64,000 nt of DNA from Mycobacterium marinum (GTDB lineage Bacteria > Actinomycetota > Actinomycetes > Mycobacteriales > Mycobacteriaceae): contig NZ_CP024190.1 of assembly GCF_003391395.1 (NCBI RefSeq), positions 5,270,001-5,334,000 on the forward strand, in the 5' to 3' direction. The notes beneath the pieces were generated by a model that worked only from the letters and a program-made list of their open reading frames with translations, did no database searches and was not told the DNA's origin. The position numbers were made by a program, and so were the translations under genes. The stretch's first letter is position 1, and each line of letters opens with the position of its first letter. Positions 34,144 through 43,436 of this stretch are shown in pieces.

Positions 34144-35664
34144 ATGTCGTTTGTGCTCGTAACGCCCGAAGCATTGTCCGCGGCGGCCGCGGACACGGCC
34201 CGAATTGGGTCGGCCATCAACGCGGCCACCACGGCAGCGGCGGCCCAGACCACATCCGTGGTGGCGGCCGCGGGCGATGAGGTATCGGCGGCGGTCGCGA
34301 CGTTGTTCGGCACCTATGGTCAGACATATCAGGCGCTGGCGGCTCAGGCCTCGACGCTTCACCAGCAGTTCGAAAGCGCCCTGAAGGCGGCCGGCAGCTC
34401 ATATGCGGGCGCGGAGGCCGCCGGCGCCGCACCCCTGCAACAGACGCAGGCCGCGTTCAGCGCCGTCGAGCGGGACGTGTTGTCCGTGGTCAACGCGCCC
34501 TCTCTCGCGCTCACCGGGCGCCCGCTCATCGGCAACGGGGCTGACGGCGGACCGGGCCAAGCCGGCGGTGCCGGCGGGTGGCTCTACGGCAACGGCGGCA
34601 ACGGCGGCAACGGCGGGGCGGGCCAGGCCGGCGGTGGCGGCGGGAGCGCTGGGCTGTTGGGCAACGGCGGCAACGGCGGTAACGGCGGTCCCGGCATCCC
34701 CGGTGGGCCCGGGCCAGCCGGCGGCAACGGCGGCAACGGCGGGCTGCTGTTTGGCAATGGTGGAGCCGGCGGCAACGGCGGAGACGCCTACGTGTTCGGC
34801 AATGGCCAACCCGGTGGTAGTGGCGGCGCCGGCGGCGACGCCTACCTGTTGGGTACCGGCGGCGCCGGCGGACACGGGGGTCTCGGCTCTGTCGGCGCGG
34901 CCGGTACCAACCCCTCCCCGCCATACCTTCAGGCCGCGAGCGGCACCGATGGTCTCAGCGGCCCCGCAGCCCAGACCGGTGGAGCTGGTGCCGACGGCAA
35001 CCCCGGCCAACAAGGGGGCACGGGCGGCACCGGCGGCGCCAGCAGCATCGCCGCAGCCGCCGGCGGCACCGGCGGTACTGGCGGCGTCGGCGCCCCGGGC
35101 GGCACCGGCGGCACCGGCGGCATCAGCACCTCCTCCTCCCAGGCCGGCGGCGGCGGCACCGGCGGCACCGGCGGCATCGGTGCCCCAGGCGGCGCTGGTG
35201 GCCACGGCGGCGATGGCGGCGCCGGTGGTCGGGGTGGGCTGCTGTTCGGGGTCGGCGGGGTCGGCGGGGCCGGCGGCGACGGCCTCGATGGCGGCCCCGG
35301 CGCGATGGGCCTTACCGGCGGCACCGGCGGCCATGGCGGCGATAACACCAGTTCCGTGACCAGGCCGGGGGTCGGCGGTGCCGGCGGCAACGGCGGCACC
35401 GGCGGCACCGGCGGGACCGGCGGCACCGGCGGCAACGGCGGCAACGGCGGCGCCGGGGGCGCCGGGGGCCTGTTTGGTCAGTCCGGGGCCGCGGGCGCCG
35501 GGGGCACCGCGGGGGCGGGAGGTGCCGGCGGCACCGGCGGCACCGGCGGGGTTGGTGGCACCGGCGGTACGGGTGCTGGTGGAGGGGGCAGGACCGGAGG
35601 GGTCGGTGGCGACGGCGTAACCGGTGCTACCGGTGCGTCCGGGCAACCCGGCGCATCCGGCTGA
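34144..35664 (+). CDS. PE_PGRS family protein
   Basis: 506 residues from the ATG at 34144 (AGAGGGAATC upstream). The N-terminal PE domain begins MSFVLVTPEALSAAAADTAR and contains YAGAE, the YxxxE secretion signal. A short linker with the GRPLIGNGADG motif leads into about 370 residues of Gly-Gly-X and Gly-Asn-Gly-Gly repeats that bind calcium in related proteins. There is no C-terminal unique domain. It is exported by ESX-5 in relatives. The strong hairpin after the stop ends the transcript. Confidence 0.95.
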   Translation: MSFVLVTPEALSAAAADTARIGSAINAATTAAAAQTTSVVAAAGDEVSAAVATLFGTYGQTYQALAAQASTLHQQFESALKAAGSSYAGAEAAGAAPLQQTQAAFSAVERDVLSVVNAPSLALTGRPLIGNGADGGPGQAGGAGGWLYGNGGNGGNGGAGQAGGGGGSAGLLGNGGNGGNGGPGIPGGPGPAGGNGGNGGLLFGNGGAGGNGGDAYVFGNGQPGGSGGAGGDAYLLGTGGAGGHGGLGSVGAAGTNPSPPYLQAASGTDGLSGPAAQTGGAGADGNPGQQGGTGGTGGASSIAAAAGGTGGTGGVGAPGGTGGTGGISTSSSQAGGGGTGGTGGIGAPGGAGGHGGDGGAGGRGGLLFGVGGVGGAGGDGLDGGPGAMGLTGGTGGHGGDNTSSVTRPGVGGAGGNGGTGGTGGTGGTGGNGGNGGAGGAGGLFGQSGAAGAGGTAGAGGAGGTGGTGGVGGTGGTGAGGGGRTGGVGGDGVTGATGASGQPGASG

Positions 35665-35680
35665 TCTGACTACGCGCGCA

Positions 35681-35719
35681 ACAGTAGAGGCCCCCGCCAG
35701 CGGCGGGGGCCTCTACTGT
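35681..35719. terminator. Strong bidirectional intrinsic terminator
   Basis: A perfect 18-bp stem (arm ACAGTAGAGGCCCCCGCC) with a 3-nt loop lies between the convergent PE_PGRS and pks16-like genes. TTTCTTGCCTTT follows on the plus strand, so it should stop the PE_PGRS transcript. On the minus strand it lies 31 nt after the ligase stop. Confidence 0.9.
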
Positions 35720-35749
35720 TTCTTGCCTTTATCCGTCTCTTCGCGGCGG

Positions 35750-37384
35750 CTACGTGACCAGAGTCAGTGAGTTGGACCGACGCAGCTTGCCCGACGGGGT
35801 CTTCGGGATGGTGCCCGGACCCAGCACCACAACATTGCGCGGACGCACATCGACCTCGGCGACCACCTCATGGGCCACCTGGTGCTCGATGCGGCGCACT
35901 TCGGCGGGATCCTCGAAGGCATTCGACTCGACGGCCACGGCGAAGGTCTCGCGCGAGTGCCCGGCGTCGAGGCGCACCGCTACCGCGCAACCCGGACGCA
36001 CCCCTTCGACGCGGCCCGCGGCCCGTTCGATGTCGGTGGGATAGATGTTGCGACCCGCCATGATGATGACGTCCTTGACCCGCCCGCACACGACGACGTG
36101 GCCGTTTTCCATCTGGTAGCCCAGGTCGCCGGTGTCATACCAGCCGAGCTGGTCCTGAGCCGGGATGAATCCGCCCATGGTGAGGTAACCGGGCGTGACG
36201 GACTCGCCGCGCAACTCGATCACTCCGACACCCCGGGAGGGCAACACGTTGCCGTCCGCATCGACGATGCGGGCCTCGATGCCCTGCAATAGCGGGCCCA
36301 GCGAGGCCAGCCGGCGGGTGTTGCCCTTGGCGGCAGGAACCGCCCGGCGCAACGCAGCCATCAGGTCGGCGTCAACCTCGTCGACCACCAGACCGGCGCC
36401 GCACTCGGAGAAGGCCACCGCGAGGGTGATTTCGGCCATCCCGTAGGCCGGCAGGATCGCCTGCGGCCGCAGACCGAACGGTGCGCCGGCTTCACACAGG
36501 TCTTCCACGTCGGACGGCTCTACCGGCTCGGCACCGGAGAGCGCGAAGCGCAGACTGGACAGGTCGAACTGGCCCGGCTTGGCTTGTTTGCGCAGCCGCT
36601 TGGCGAACAGCGAGTAGGCGAAGTTGGGGGCGGCCGTCATCGTGCCCTTGTACTTGTCGATCAGCTTGGCCCACAGCAGGGTGTCCCGCATGAAGTCCAT
36701 CGGGGTGACCTTGACCAGCTCACCGGCGAAGTACATCGGCACGGTCAGGAACCCGATCATGCCCATGTCATGGAACAGCGGCAGCCAGCTGACCATCACG
36801 TCGGTTTCCGCGTCGTACTCGGCGCTGATATACATCGCCTCGAGGTTTGCGAACAGGTTGCGGTGGGTGATCTGCACGGCTTTGGGCGAACCCGTGGATC
36901 CCGATGTCAGCTGCATCAGCGCCAGCTCGTCCTCGCCGACTTCGACGGGGTCGATGGGCTCGGATGCCAGCAGCTGCTCGAAGGTGAGCACCCTGATGCC
37001 GCGCTCCTCGAGCACCGGAGCCGCGGCCATGAACGGGTCGGAGATGACGACGGCCTTGGCCTCGATCATGTCGACGACGGTCGTGGTGTCCTCGGCCCAC
37101 AGCGCCAGGTCGGTGCGCGGGGTGGGCTGGTGCAGCATGGTCAGGCTGGCGCCGCGGATCCACAGCCCCTGGGCGGTGGGAGCGATCTCCACCGGGGCTC
37201 CGGCCAGCACGCCGACCGCGTCGCCGGGGCCGACGCCCGCGGCGGCGAGCCCTCCGGCGATCTGACGGGCCCGCTCGTGCACCTCACCCCAGGTGTGCCG
37301 AACCGGGGTGTGCGGCTCACCGGTCACCATGCCCTTGGTGGTCTCGCGAGCGTTGCGGAACATCTTGTCGGTAAACCTGCTCAA
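35750..37384 (-). CDS. pks16: Fatty-acyl AMP ligase-like protein, Pks16/FadD type
   Basis: 544 residues from a TTG at 37384, supported by GAGGAGG 5 nt upstream. It is an ANL adenylating enzyme. The P-loop is LTSGSTGSPKAVQITHRN, the A5 region is LPAYGMAEITLAV, and WYDTGDLGY and GRVKDVIIMAGRNIYPTDIE follow. The C-terminal domain has the adenylation Lys in TPSGKLRRS. The absence of a CoA synthetase signature in the linker region would make it a fatty-acyl-AMP ligase, but this is not certain from sequence alone. It lies in the place of Rv1013 (pks16) but no PKS gene is adjacent. Confidence 0.9.
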   Translation of the reverse strand: MSRFTDKMFRNARETTKGMVTGEPHTPVRHTWGEVHERARQIAGGLAAAGVGPGDAVGVLAGAPVEIAPTAQGLWIRGASLTMLHQPTPRTDLALWAEDTTTVVDMIEAKAVVISDPFMAAAPVLEERGIRVLTFEQLLASEPIDPVEVGEDELALMQLTSGSTGSPKAVQITHRNLFANLEAMYISAEYDAETDVMVSWLPLFHDMGMIGFLTVPMYFAGELVKVTPMDFMRDTLLWAKLIDKYKGTMTAAPNFAYSLFAKRLRKQAKPGQFDLSSLRFALSGAEPVEPSDVEDLCEAGAPFGLRPQAILPAYGMAEITLAVAFSECGAGLVVDEVDADLMAALRRAVPAAKGNTRRLASLGPLLQGIEARIVDADGNVLPSRGVGVIELRGESVTPGYLTMGGFIPAQDQLGWYDTGDLGYQMENGHVVVCGRVKDVIIMAGRNIYPTDIERAAGRVEGVRPGCAVAVRLDAGHSRETFAVAVESNAFEDPAEVRRIEHQVAHEVVAEVDVRPRNVVVLGPGTIPKTPSGKLRRSNSLTLVT

Positions 37385-37576
37385 AGCAACCTCCTCGGTT
37401 CGGGCCCCAGGGTCCGGGTTTTCATGTTCCGCCTGCTTGATGTCACATTGCGACAGGCGCGCGCACACAATTGGGGAGCGGTTAGGTCTCGAATCAGTGA
37501 TGAATCCTCGACCCGATACCGGGTCGCGTGATGGGCAAGGGCAAGGCTCGGCGAGCCGAGCCGGCGGTGACTAGGC

Positions 37577-37675
37577 GTCCGCCCAGCGCTGCGCTGGGCG
37601 GACAAAAATCTCGCGCCATCTTGCTCATCACTACTCGTCACCGCGGATTATCTTAAGCAGTTCTTAAAGAACTGC
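37577..37675. promoter_or_regulatory. Two perfect hairpins in the ispE-pks16 intergenic region
   Basis: The first, 37577-37603, has a 12-bp stem (GTCCGCCCAGCG) and a 3-nt loop. The second, 37657-37675, has 9-bp arms (GCAGTTCTT) around one base. Both lie 3' of ispE and 5' of pks16 on the minus strand. They may be U-less terminators for the rpfB-ksgA-ispE transcript or operator sites for pks16. No T tract follows either one in the right direction. Confidence 0.5.
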
Positions 37676-37749
37676 CAAACCCTCACGCGTATTGAGGCAG
37701 ATTTCACAATCCGCTTCTCAGACGGTGCTCTGCGAACTATCGTGCCCGG

Positions 37750-38712
37750 CTACTCCGGGGTTCCCGGCGTCGGCACCACCCGGGCTCCCGGCACCGGTCC
37801 GGTGGCGATTCGAACGGTACGACAGACGCCCGCTCCCGACAGCTGCGCGCTGACATCCAGCGCGGACTCGGCCGTGCGGCACAGGAAGGCACACGTCGGA
37901 CCGGAGCCCGAGACGATGCCGGCGAGGGCGCCGGCCTCCACCCCGGCACGCAGCGCCCGGCGCAGCGCCGGGTCCAGGCTCACCGCCGCGGCCTGCATCT
38001 CGTTACCCAGCAGGGGCGCCAGCTGCTCGGGATCGCCGGCCGCCAGAGCCGCCAGCACCGGCCCGGGCTCGGCGAGCCGAGGTGGACTCCCCACGTCCCT
38101 GAGCCGGTCCAGCTCGGTGAACACCGCCGGGGTGGACAGGCCGCTGCGTGCGAACGCCAGCACCCAGTGGAAGGTATTCCGGGACAAGACCGTCGCCAGT
38201 TCCTCGCCGCGGCCCGTGCCCAGCGCGGTACCGCCGTGCAGCGCAAAGGGCACATCGCTGCCCAGCTGCGCGGCCAGCATGCGCAGGTCGCGCCGGGGCA
38301 GGTTGAGCTCCCACAGCGAATTCATCGCCACCAGTACCGCGGCCGCGTCGGCGCTGCCCCCGGCCATGCCGCCGGCCACCGGAATCGACTTGTCGATGAA
38401 GATCGACACGTCCGGTGCGCGGCCGACGTGTTCGGCCATCAGCTCGGCCGCCTGCCAGGCGAGGTTGCGTTTGTCGGTGGGCAGTTTGTCGGCGCCCTCG
38501 CCGACGACCTCCAGCGACAGCAGGTCGGCGTTGCGCACCGTCACCTCGTCGACCAGGGAGACCGCGTGAAACACCGTGGTCAGCTCGTGATAGCCGTCAT
38601 CGCGGCGATCGCCGACCGCCAGGTACAGGTTGACCTTGCCGGGGACCCTTACGGTCGCCGACCCGGTAGGCACCCACAACTCAGCGGTGTTTCCGTCCGA
38701 CGTCCTCGACAC
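37750..38712 (-). CDS. ispE: 4-diphosphocytidyl-2-C-methyl-D-erythritol kinase
   Basis: 320 residues, GTG start. A GHMP kinase of the non-mevalonate isoprenoid pathway: it phosphorylates CDP-ME at the 2-OH. Motifs are [24 protein letters not shown] (substrate), the ATP loop [17 protein letters not shown], and [10 protein letters not shown] near the C-terminus. It is the last gene of the rpfB-ksgA-ispE run; the gap to ksgA is 58 nt. Confidence 0.95.
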
Positions 38713-38770
38713 CGCAGCAGACTATCGCTGCAACCTGCGAACACACCTACCGGCGTGCGTCCACCACCGA

Positions 38771-39703
38771 TCAGGTCGCCGAAACCGGCCCCGGCACCTG
38801 CCCCTCATCGCCTGCCACACCGGCGTCGGGCGGCCCACCGGAGGTGTCGGCAGAGCGGGTGAGCAATCGCACGAAGTCCTCGATGGACAGCGTCTCACCA
38901 CGACGAGCTGGGTCGATGCTGGCCGCGAGCAACCGATTGGCCGATTCGTTGCCCGAGCCCGCCCACTCCAGGAACGCGTTTCGCGATGTCTTGCGCCGTT
39001 GCGCGAAGGCGATGTCCACCAATTCGAACACCTGCCGGCGGAAGTTCTCGTCGGTGGGCCAGGGCGTGGTCTCGTGGCGGTCAATGCGGACCAAGCCGGA
39101 GTAGACGCGCGGGATCGGCCAGAACACCGTGGGCGACACCATGCCGCAGCGGCGCACCCGTCCGTAGAAGCCGACCTTGACGCTGGGCACGCCGTATTCC
39201 TTGCCACCTGGTTCGGCGGCAAGCCGTTCGGCGACCTCAGCCTGGACCATCACCGTCACGACCCGGATGGACGGGAACTCGGCGAGTAGATGCAGCAACG
39301 CGGGAACCGCGACGTTGTAGGGCAGATTGGCGACCACCGCGGTCGGCTGGTCGGCCACGTCCTGCCTGCGCAGCGTCAAGATGTCGTGATGGACGACGGT
39401 CAAGCGCCCGATCTCGCTATCGGAGTGCTCGGCCACGGTTTGGGGTAGCCGAGCCGCAAGCACCGGGTCGATCTCGACGGCCGTCACGGCGGCGCCGCGC
39501 TCCAGCAGGGCCAGCGTCAGCGAGCCCAGCCCGGGACCAACTTCGAGCACCTGGTCAGACCGGGTGATACCGGAGACGGCAACGACCTTGCGCACGGTGT
39601 TGGCGTCGTGGACGAAGTTCTGTCCAAGGGATTTGCGTGGCCGGATATCGAGTTCTTTGGCCAGCCGCCGGATCTCGGTACGCCCGAGCAGCCGGATGGT
39701 CAG
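38771..39703 (-). CDS. rsmA: 16S rRNA dimethyladenosine transferase RsmA/KsgA
   Basis: 310 residues if it starts at the CTG at 39703. It dimethylates A1518 and A1519 of 16S rRNA with SAM. Motifs: RKSLGQNFVHDANT (N-terminal SAM-binding), VLEVGPGLGSLTLALL, ANLPYNVAVPALLHLL (the NxPY motif) and the C-terminal domain. No ATG, GTG or TTG exists between the upstream in-frame TAG and the conserved N-terminus; the first is a GTG at 39595, after the essential LGQNF motif. The CTG overlaps the rpfB TGA (CTGA), so coupled initiation on CTG is the best reading. Confidence 0.9.
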   Translation of the reverse strand: MTIRLLGRTEIRRLAKELDIRPRKSLGQNFVHDANTVRKVVAVSGITRSDQVLEVGPGLGSLTLALLERGAAVTAVEIDPVLAARLPQTVAEHSDSEIGRLTVVHHDILTLRRQDVADQPTAVVANLPYNVAVPALLHLLAEFPSIRVVTVMVQAEVAERLAAEPGGKEYGVPSVKVGFYGRVRRCGMVSPTVFWPIPRVYSGLVRIDRHETTPWPTDENFRRQVFELVDIAFAQRRKTSRNAFLEWAGSGNESANRLLAASIDPARRGETLSIEDFVRLLTRSADTSGGPPDAGVAGDEGQVPGPVSAT

Positions 39704-40827
39704 TGTGCCCCCGCTCGCCCACTACACACGGGCCAGGCGCCCCAGCCCTGCCGTTGGCGGGTCACCTCGGCCACCGCGATCTGTTCTTCGCGGGTGGCCA
39801 GGTCAGCCCGCTCGGCGTACCGCAGCCCGCCGTTAGCCACCCAGGTGCCCTGATCGAACTGCACGCCGCCGTAGTAGCCGTTCCCGGTGTTGATCGCCCA
39901 GTTGCCGCCGGCCTCACAACCCGCGATGGCATCCCAGACGGATCCGTCGATCACCACAGGCACTTCGGTGCCCGGCTTGGTGCCCACCCGGACCACCGCT
40001 TCGCGCGCCGGAGTGATCACCACGTTGGCGACCGGCAGCTTGCCGGTCACCACGCCGTTGACCTCGGCGACCGCGAAGGTCACGTCCTGGGTTCCCGGCG
40101 CACCCGGGTCCTCCACCACTTCCCGGCTGATGTTCATCTCGGGGTCCTCGATGCGCCGCGCCGGCGGGGGCAGCTCCACCCGCTCGGTGACCCGCTCGAT
40201 GCGGTTACGCGTCACCTCGATCTGCATGCCGTCAACGATCGGAGTCGCCGCACTGGGCACCACCTGGTCGTTGCCCTGCAACGGGGCGCCGGCCGCGCTC
40301 AGCAACGCCGCGACATTGGCGGCCGGCAAGTGCACGCTGCGCACCACACCGCCGTCGTTGATCTGCACGTTCTTGGCGCTGACGACGGGCAAAGCCATCC
40401 CCGCCAGCGGCACCCGGCTGCCACGAGAGGCCGTGGCCGGAGCCGTGTCGGTCATCGCGAGTTGGGCCAGTGCCTCATCCACGGTGGAGGCCGTGGTCCA
40501 CACCTTCTTGACCTGGTGGCCGTCCAGCGAGATCTCCAGCGGGCGGCTGCGCCGCAGCACGATGGTGTCCGCGTTGTGCACCGCCACTTCCGCGGCCGGA
40601 TACAGGTCGTCACGGTCTCCGACGGAGTAGCCGTTCTCCTGGACGATGTCGATCACCCGCGACTTCATCGTCGTCACCCGCATCGCGGTTCCATCGACGG
40701 TCAATGTCACGGTCTTGGACGCAGAAACTGCGTAGCCGCCGGCCAGGGCCAGTCCCACCAGCAGAGCGCCAACCACAGCGCGCAACATGGGCGATTCAGT
40801 TTGATGAAGTTTCGTAATCAGATTCAA
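39700..40827 (-). CDS. rpfB: Resuscitation-promoting factor RpfB
   Basis: 375 residues from a TTG; the ATG at 40788 (MLRAVVGALL) would give 362, the M. tuberculosis length. A membrane/signal segment (VVGALLVGLALAGGYAV) is followed by three DUF348 repeats (TVTLTVDGTAMRVTT, LEISLDGHQVKKVW, VQINDGGVVRSVHL). A G5 domain comes next, then the C-terminal Rpf catalytic domain (WDAIAGCEAGGNWAINTGN holds the Glu; Cys pair with WPVC). It cleaves peptidoglycan and promotes exit from dormancy. It is the first gene of rpfB-ksgA-ispE. Confidence 0.95.
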   Translation of the reverse strand: MNLITKLHQTESPMLRAVVGALLVGLALAGGYAVSASKTVTLTVDGTAMRVTTMKSRVIDIVQENGYSVGDRDDLYPAAEVAVHNADTIVLRRSRPLEISLDGHQVKKVWTTASTVDEALAQLAMTDTAPATASRGSRVPLAGMALPVVSAKNVQINDGGVVRSVHLPAANVAALLSAAGAPLQGNDQVVPSAATPIVDGMQIEVTRNRIERVTERVELPPPARRIEDPEMNISREVVEDPGAPGTQDVTFAVAEVNGVVTGKLPVANVVITPAREAVVRVGTKPGTEVPVVIDGSVWDAIAGCEAGGNWAINTGNGYYGGVQFDQGTWVANGGLRYAERADLATREEQIAVAEVTRQRQGWGAWPVCSGRAGAH

Positions 40828-40866
40828 CGTCCGTCTATCCCCGACCTCAGCAACAACCCAACGACC

Positions 40867-40904
40867 TTTTCAGCTGAAAATGACAAAATGGGCCCAGAGG
40901 CCCA
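40867..40904 (-). promoter_or_regulatory. Hairpin and palindrome in the rpfB leader, terminator-like
   Basis: On the minus strand, a 6-bp GC stem (TGGGCC, loop TCTG; 40889-40904) is followed by TTTTGTCATTTT. Immediately after comes a perfect 14-bp palindrome TTTTCAGCTGAAAA (40867-40880). Both lie about 40-80 nt before the rpfB start. A stem followed by T-runs inside a leader suggests conditional termination; leader-based control of the rpfB operon has been reported in M. tuberculosis, as far as I recall. Confidence 0.5.
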
Positions 40905-40997
40905 CCTGTTCGATAACAAGACGGTAACGAACCGTCCAATGTTGAGCAACTCCGGCGGCGGGGTGCTACAACCGCGGACCGGGAATCGCCTGTTGGC

Positions 40998-41846
40998 CTA
41001 GCCTAGTCCATACACTCGCCGAGCATTGCTGGCCGTTACCTGGGCCAATTCCTCAGCACTACCATTGAGCAGCTCAGCGAGCGCCCGAACGGTGTAGGGC
41101 AGGCAATACGGTTCGTTCGCTGCACCGCGGTAGGGGTGCGGGGTCAAAAAAGGTGCATCGGTTTCGACCAGAAGCTGGTCCAGCGGTATCAGCGGGACCG
41201 CTTCGCGCAGCTCGCGGGCGTTGCGGAAGCTCACCGTCCCGGACAGGCTCAGCAACCATCCGGCCGCCACACACTCGCGGGCCATCGCAGCGTCCGACGA
41301 GAAGCAGTGGAAGATCACGGTGTCGGGAGCGCCCTCGGCGCGCAGCACGTCGAGCACCTCGCGATCGGCCTGCCGGTTGTGGATCATCAGCGGCTTGCCG
41401 GCCCGCTTGGCCAGGTCGATGTGCCAGGCAAAAGCCTCCCGCTGCACGTCGGGGTCCGCGCATCCTTCCAGTCGACCCGGCCAATACATGTCCATACCGG
41501 TCTCCCCCACCGCCACTACCCGCCGATGAGCTACCAGTTCTTCGATTTCACGGCGCGCGGCCTCGGTCAGCGCGTCGGCCCGGGTCGGGTGCAGCGCGAC
41601 CGCGGCGTAGACCCGCGGATCCCACTCGGCCGCACGGGTCACCCATCGCGCCGATTCCAGATCGTCAGCGATGGTCACCACCGCCTCCACCCCGACCGCC
41701 GCGGCACGGTCGACGATGGCGATCACTCCCGCGGCATCGGCGGCGCCGCAGGCATCGAGATGGGTATGCGCGTCGATCAACGGTGCCAGGGGCTGCGGGG
41801 CGGGCGGTGCTTCTCGTTTGGCGGCGCGGTTGGAGCTCACGCGCAC
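40998..41846 (-). CDS. tatD: TatD-family metal-dependent DNase
   Basis: 282 residues, GTG start. A TIM-barrel hydrolase with metal ligands in LIDAHTHLDACG, VVAVGETGMDMYWPG (Glu), LMIHNRQADREV, IFHCFSSD and LLVETDAPFLTPHPYRG. Homologs have 3'-5' exonuclease activity on DNA or RNA. It is transcribed away from metG with 33 nt between the starts, and toward the rpfB leader. Ortholog of Rv1008. Confidence 0.94.
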   Translation of the reverse strand: MRVSSNRAAKREAPPAPQPLAPLIDAHTHLDACGAADAAGVIAIVDRAAAVGVEAVVTIADDLESARWVTRAAEWDPRVYAAVALHPTRADALTEAARREIEELVAHRRVVAVGETGMDMYWPGRLEGCADPDVQREAFAWHIDLAKRAGKPLMIHNRQADREVLDVLRAEGAPDTVIFHCFSSDAAMARECVAAGWLLSLSGTVSFRNARELREAVPLIPLDQLLVETDAPFLTPHPYRGAANEPYCLPYTVRALAELLNGSAEELAQVTASNARRVYGLG

Positions 41847-41879
41847 ACAATAGGACTAACCAATAGGGTGGGTTCTGAG

Positions 41880-43436
41880 ATGAAGCCCTATTACGTCACC
41901 ACTGCGATCGCGTATCCCAACGCCGCACCGCACGTGGGTCATGCATACGAATACATCGCCACCGACGCGATTGCCCGGTTCAAGCGGCTCGACGGCTTCG
42001 ACGTCCGCTTCTTGACCGGGACCGACGAGCACGGGCTGAAGGTGGCGCAAGCCGCCGCGGCCGCGGACATCCCGACCGCGCAGCTGGCCCGGCGCAATTC
42101 GGATGTGTTCCAGCGCATGCAGGAAGCGTTGAACATCTCCTTCGACCGGTTCATTCGCACCACCGATTCCGACCACTACGAGGCCTCCCAGGAGATCTGG
42201 CGGCGCATGGATGCGGCCGGCGACATCTATCTGGACAGCTATTCCGGCTGGTACTCGGTGCGCGATGAAAGGTTCTTCGTCGAGTCGGAGACCCAAGTTG
42301 TCGACGGCACCCGGATAGCCACCGAAACCGGAACCCCGGTGACCTGGACCGAGGAGCAGACCTACTTCTTCCGGCTGTCGGCCTACGCCGACAAACTGCT
42401 GGCGCACTACGAAGCCAACCCGGATTTCATCGCGCCCGAGGTGCGGCGCAACGAGGTGGTCAGCTTCGTCTCCGGTGGGCTCAAAGACCTATCGGTCTCC
42501 CGCACGTCGTTCAACTGGGGCGTTCCGGTACCCGGACATCCCGACCACGTCATGTACGTGTGGGTCGACGCGCTGACCAACTATCTGACCGGGGCCGGCT
42601 ACCCGGATACCGGCTCGGAGGCCTTCCTGCGCTACTGGCCGGCCGATCTGCACATGATCGGCAAGGACATCATCCGGTTCCACGCCGTCTACTGGCCGGC
42701 ATTCTTGATGTCGGCCGGAATCGAGCTGCCGCGCCGGGTTTTCGCGCACGGGTTCTTACACAACCGCGGCGAAAAGATGAGCAAGTCGCTGGGCAACACC
42801 ATCGACCCGATGGGCCTGATCGAAACGTATGGAGTGGACCAGGTTCGCTACTTCTTACTGCGCGAGGTCCCATTCGGGCAGGACGGCAGCTACAGCGAAG
42901 AAGCCATCATCAACCGGATCAATACCGATCTGGCCAACGAGCTGGGAAACCTGGCCCAGCGGTCGTTGTCGATGATCGCCAAGAACCTGGGCGGGGCGGT
43001 ACCCGAGCCCGGCGAATTCTCCGCCGCCGACAGGGAGCTGCTGGCGATCGCCGACGGGCTGCTGGAACGGGTGCGCGAACACTTCGACAATCAGTCGATG
43101 CACCTTGCCCTGGAAGCGATTTGGCTGATGCTCGGCCATGCGAACAAATACTTTTCCGACCAGCAGCCGTGGGTGCTACGCAAGAGCGAGTCCGAGGCCG
43201 ACCAAGCCCGGTTCCGCTCGACGCTCTACACCACATGTGAGGCCGTGCGCATCGCGGCGTTACTGGTTGCGCCCGTCATGCCGGAGTCGGCCGCCAAGTT
43301 GTTGGACCTGCTGGGCCAGCGGCCAGATCAGCGGTCGTTCAACGCCATCGGCGCACGCTTGGTCCCGGGCACCGCGATGCCGTCGCCCACCGGTGTATTC
43401 CCGCGCTACCAGCCGCCGCCTTCCGAAACCGGGTAA
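41880..43436 (+). CDS. metG: Methionyl-tRNA synthetase
   Basis: 518 residues from the ATG at 41880. A class I synthetase charging tRNA-Met. The HIGH-type motif is AAPHVGHAYEY and the KMSKS motif is EKMSKSLGNTIDP. There is no C-terminal tRNA-binding (OB) extension, as in mycobacterial MetG. The frame extends upstream to 41136, but that part is antisense to tatD. Divergent from tatD. Confidence 0.96.
   Translation: MKPYYVTTAIAYPNAAPHVGHAYEYIATDAIARFKRLDGFDVRFLTGTDEHGLKVAQAAAAADIPTAQLARRNSDVFQRMQEALNISFDRFIRTTDSDHYEASQEIWRRMDAAGDIYLDSYSGWYSVRDERFFVESETQVVDGTRIATETGTPVTWTEEQTYFFRLSAYADKLLAHYEANPDFIAPEVRRNEVVSFVSGGLKDLSVSRTSFNWGVPVPGHPDHVMYVWVDALTNYLTGAGYPDTGSEAFLRYWPADLHMIGKDIIRFHAVYWPAFLMSAGIELPRRVFAHGFLHNRGEKMSKSLGNTIDPMGLIETYGVDQVRYFLLREVPFGQDGSYSEEAIINRINTDLANELGNLAQRSLSMIAKNLGGAVPEPGEFSAADRELLAIADGLLERVREHFDNQSMHLALEAIWLMLGHANKYFSDQQPWVLRKSESEADQARFRSTLYTTCEAVRIAALLVAPVMPESAAKLLDLLGQRPDQRSFNAIGARLVPGTAMPSPTGVFPRYQPPPSETG

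Noticed and set aside
34560..35660. CRISPR-like or satellite array of GGC-rich repeats
   Set aside because: The repeats are the codons of the PGRS domain: irregular units, no spacers, one open frame.
37577..37603. Intrinsic terminator call for the 12-bp hairpin
   Set aside because: The adjacent A/T run lies before the stem on the minus strand, and AAAAAT follows it on the plus strand, so the U tract is on the wrong side for either direction; kept only as a regulatory hairpin.
38771..39595. ksgA starting at the GTG at 39595
   Set aside because: This start would delete the SAM-binding LGQNF motif and the conserved N-terminal helix encoded directly upstream in the same frame.
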